Assembly: GCA_020851915.1 (NCBI GenBank)
Contig: JADZBT010000175.1
Span: 1-8,523 of the forward strand
DNA: 8,523 nt
Direction of reading: 5' to 3'
From: Alphaproteobacteria bacterium
GTDB taxonomy: Bacteria > Pseudomonadota > Alphaproteobacteria > Rickettsiales > RI-342
In this document: piece by piece, positions 7,084-8,523 of the stretch
Layout: the number at the start of each line of letters is the position of its first letter
Position numbering within the stretch: the stretch's first letter is position 1
Program-made: the position numbers and the translations under genes
The notes under the pieces: model-generated
What the model was told of the DNA's origin: nothing
Databases searched by the model: none
What the model saw: the letters and a program-made list of their open reading frames with translations, nothing else

Positions 7084-7088
7084 CTCCT
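7084..7088 (-). promoter_or_regulatory. Ribosome binding site of cpaD, overlapping the secretin stop codon
   Basis: The minus strand reads AGGAG, ending 4 bases before the first cpaD ATG (7079) and 7 before the second (7076). It overlaps the secretin stop codon (7087-7089), so translation of the two genes is probably coupled. It excludes the longer open frame reaching 7175. Confidence 0.75.
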
Positions 7089-8511
7089 AATCCAGTACGA
7101 ATCCGACCGGGCCGTGCAGGTGCGGCAGCGATTCCTCGATGGCCGGCACGGGCGCTTGAGCGGGGTCATAGGCATGTTCTTTGTATAATTTCCCGAGCAG
7201 GATGCGCTCGATGTCCGATGGTGGTGCGAAGCCGTCCAGCGGCGTCTTGAGCGAGGCTTCCTCGACGCCCTTGGTGATGTATGGCGTGATGATGACCACC
7301 AGCTCGGTTTCGTTGCTCTGGAAGCGCGACGAACGGAACAGCGTACCCAGCACCGGCACGTCGCCGAGTCCGGGGAACTTATCGAGATTGTTGGCGGTAT
7401 CGTTCTTCAGCAGGCCCGCGATGGCGAAGCTCTGGCCGCTGGCCAGCTCCACCGTGGTATCGGTGCGGCGGGTGGAAAGCGACGGGATGTTGAACCCGTT
7501 CACCGTGATGGCGCCTTCCTGCGACAGCGTGCTCACTTCGGGGGCGACATGCAGGCTGATACGGTCGGCGGAGAGTACCGTCGGAGTGAAGTCGAGGCTC
7601 ACGCCGAATTTACGGAATTCGATGGTCACCTGTCCGTCCTGTCCTACGACCGGGATGGGGAATTCACCGCCGGCGAGGAAGCTTGCATCCTGTCCCGACA
7701 TAGCGGTGAGGTTGGGTTCCGCGAGGACGGTCATGTAGCCTTCCTGCGCCAGCGCGTCGATGACGCCGTTGATGTCGTAGCGGCCATTGTTATACCGTCC
7801 GAACATGCTGTTGGCCTCGCCCGAGCGGGAGATGATGTTGTTCGCCGCGTCCAGCACGGGGCGGCCCGTGCCGATGCCGAACACGAAATTCCCGGCGGTG
7901 AGCAGGTTCTGCATGTTGATGCCGAATTCCTGCAACTGCGTGCGCGACACTTCGGCGACGCGCAGGCGCAGCGTCACCTGATCGGAGCCGCCGACCTTCA
8001 GGCGGTTGATGAGCTTCTCGTTCTCCCCGAGATAGGGGGTGGCCAGTGCCTCCAGCTCGCCCGCCTGGATGGGGCTGGCGATGGCGCCGTCCATGACCAG
8101 TCCGCCGTCGATGGAGCGGAAATTGATGGCCGATGCCGGCATCAGCTCTTTCACGGCGGCGGTGAGGCCGCTCAGGTTATGCGTCACGCGCACCACGGTG
8201 CTGATGATGGTCTTGTCGTGATCGTCCAGCGCATAGAGCGTAGTTTCGCCGGAGCGTTTGCCGAATACGTAGACCGAGCGCGGTGACTTCACGTCGATGT
8301 CGGCGATGTTGGGATCGGCGATCATAATGGATGCGGCGGCGCGAGCCAGCTGCACGAGCTTGCCCTTCTGCACTTCGACGACGGTCGTGGAATCGGGTGC
8401 AACGACGCTTCCGGCAGCGGCATGTCCCGCGTGCGGGTACAGGCCGATGAGCGTTGCAAGAGCAAGCGACGCGGCCAGCGCCCTGAGCGATGAGGAGAGA
8501 ATGTTCTTCAT
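7087..8511 (-). CDS. cpaC: Tad pilus outer-membrane secretin CpaC/RcpA
   Basis: This 474-residue protein forms the outer-membrane ring through which the Flp pilus leaves the cell. It has a Sec signal peptide (MKNILSSSLRALAASLALAT..., cleavage near Ala31-Ala33). The N-terminal periplasmic domain of pilus-secretin type covers about residues 40-110 (VEVQKGKLVQLARAAASIMIADPNIADIDV is split across it), followed by a BON-like region at about 112-180. The secretin core runs from about 235 to 405, with LAEPNLTAMSGQ near 263-275, the glycine-rich FLAGGEFPIPV after it, and VPVLGTLFRS plus ETELVVIITPYIT near 383-410. A C-terminal extension of about 60 residues follows. The start ATG at 8509-8511 has GGAG 8 bases upstream. 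It is the first gene visible in the minus-strand operon; upstream neighbours lie outside the window. Length and motifs are complete. Confidence 0.95.
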   Translation of the reverse strand: MKNILSSSLRALAASLALATLIGLYPHAGHAAAGSVVAPDSTTVVEVQKGKLVQLARAAASIMIADPNIADIDVKSPRSVYVFGKRSGETTLYALDDHDKTIISTVVRVTHNLSGLTAAVKELMPASAINFRSIDGGLVMDGAIASPIQAGELEALATPYLGENEKLINRLKVGGSDQVTLRLRVAEVSRTQLQEFGINMQNLLTAGNFVFGIGTGRPVLDAANNIISRSGEANSMFGRYNNGRYDINGVIDALAQEGYMTVLAEPNLTAMSGQDASFLAGGEFPIPVVGQDGQVTIEFRKFGVSLDFTPTVLSADRISLHVAPEVSTLSQEGAITVNGFNIPSLSTRRTDTTVELASGQSFAIAGLLKNDTANNLDKFPGLGDVPVLGTLFRSSRFQSNETELVVIITPYITKGVEEASLKTPLDGFAPPSDIERILLGKLYKEHAYDPAQAPVPAIEESLPHLHGPVGFVLD

Positions 8512-8519
8512 GGTCTTAT

Positions 8520-8523
8520 CTCC
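8520..8523 (-). promoter_or_regulatory. Ribosome binding site of the secretin gene (at window edge)
   Basis: The minus strand reads GGAG (possibly continuing off-window), 8 bases before the ATG at 8511. It supports the start that gives a proper signal peptide. Confidence 0.6.

Noticed and set aside
7080..7175. Upstream extension of cpaD to an ATG at 7175
   Set aside because: The extension overlaps the secretin gene and is Arg/Cys-rich with no signal peptide. The AGGAG and lipoprotein signal at 7079 give a much better start.
6009..7250. Long plus-strand open frame (413 codons) opposite cpaE and cpaD
   Set aside because: It lies antisense to two well-recognised genes. Its translation is Gly/Arg/Ala/His-rich low-complexity sequence without a recognisable domain, as expected for a shadow frame in GC-rich DNA.
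7549..8286. Plus-strand open frame (245 codons) opposite the secretin
   Set aside because: It is a shadow of the secretin coding frame with no credible start context or domain.
1..8523. A novel or undescribed system
   Set aside because: Every gene of the window fits a known Tad pilus family with expected length and motifs. No mobile element genes, CRISPR, tRNA or rRNA sequences were seen.

Overview
The window is most of a tight adherence (Tad/Cpa) type IVc pilus locus from a GC-rich alphaproteobacterium. The assignment rests on the protein families: a CpaC/RcpA secretin, an alphaproteobacterial CpaD lipoprotein, a CpaE/TadZ localisation ATPase, a CpaF/TadA secretion ATPase, the TadB and TadC inner-membrane platform proteins, a TPR lipoprotein of TadD type, and the C-terminal part of a TadG-like von Willebrand A (VWA) protein. 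The gene order cpaC-cpaD-cpaE-cpaF-tadB-tadC and the sequence style of CpaD and the VWA protein point to Alphaproteobacteria. I cannot name a genus from the sequence.

Layout. On the plus strand, positions 1-675 hold the 3' end of the TadG-like gene. After a 53-base gap comes tadD (729-1643). On the minus strand, reading from the right edge, the six genes are secretin (8511-7087), cpaD (7079-6417), cpaE (6413-5187), cpaF (5164-3749), tadB (3756-2782) and tadC (2780-1782). Gaps of 7, 3, 22, -8 (an overlap) and 1 bases make these one tightly packed, probably translationally coupled operon. Its promoter and earlier genes (pilin, prepilin peptidase, CpaB) would lie to the right, outside the window. 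The two transcription units converge on a 138-base spacer (1644-1781). That spacer holds an 86-base near-palindrome containing two perfect 9-bp hairpins, which resembles a dispersed repetitive (REP-type) intergenic element.

How the parts work together. CpaE would place the machine in the cell. CpaF hydrolyses ATP and drives the TadB/TadC platform, which extracts Flp pilin from the inner membrane. The fibre passes the periplasm and exits through the CpaC secretin, with CpaD as a periplasmic or outer-membrane accessory and TadD as the likely secretin pilotin. The TadG-like VWA protein is a surface or minor-pilin-like component.

No novel system is visible; every gene belongs to known Tad families. 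The points most worth checking are the spacer palindrome, CpaE (lysine-less P-loop but an apparently intact phospho-receiver domain), and the placement of tadD on the opposite strand beside the VWA gene.
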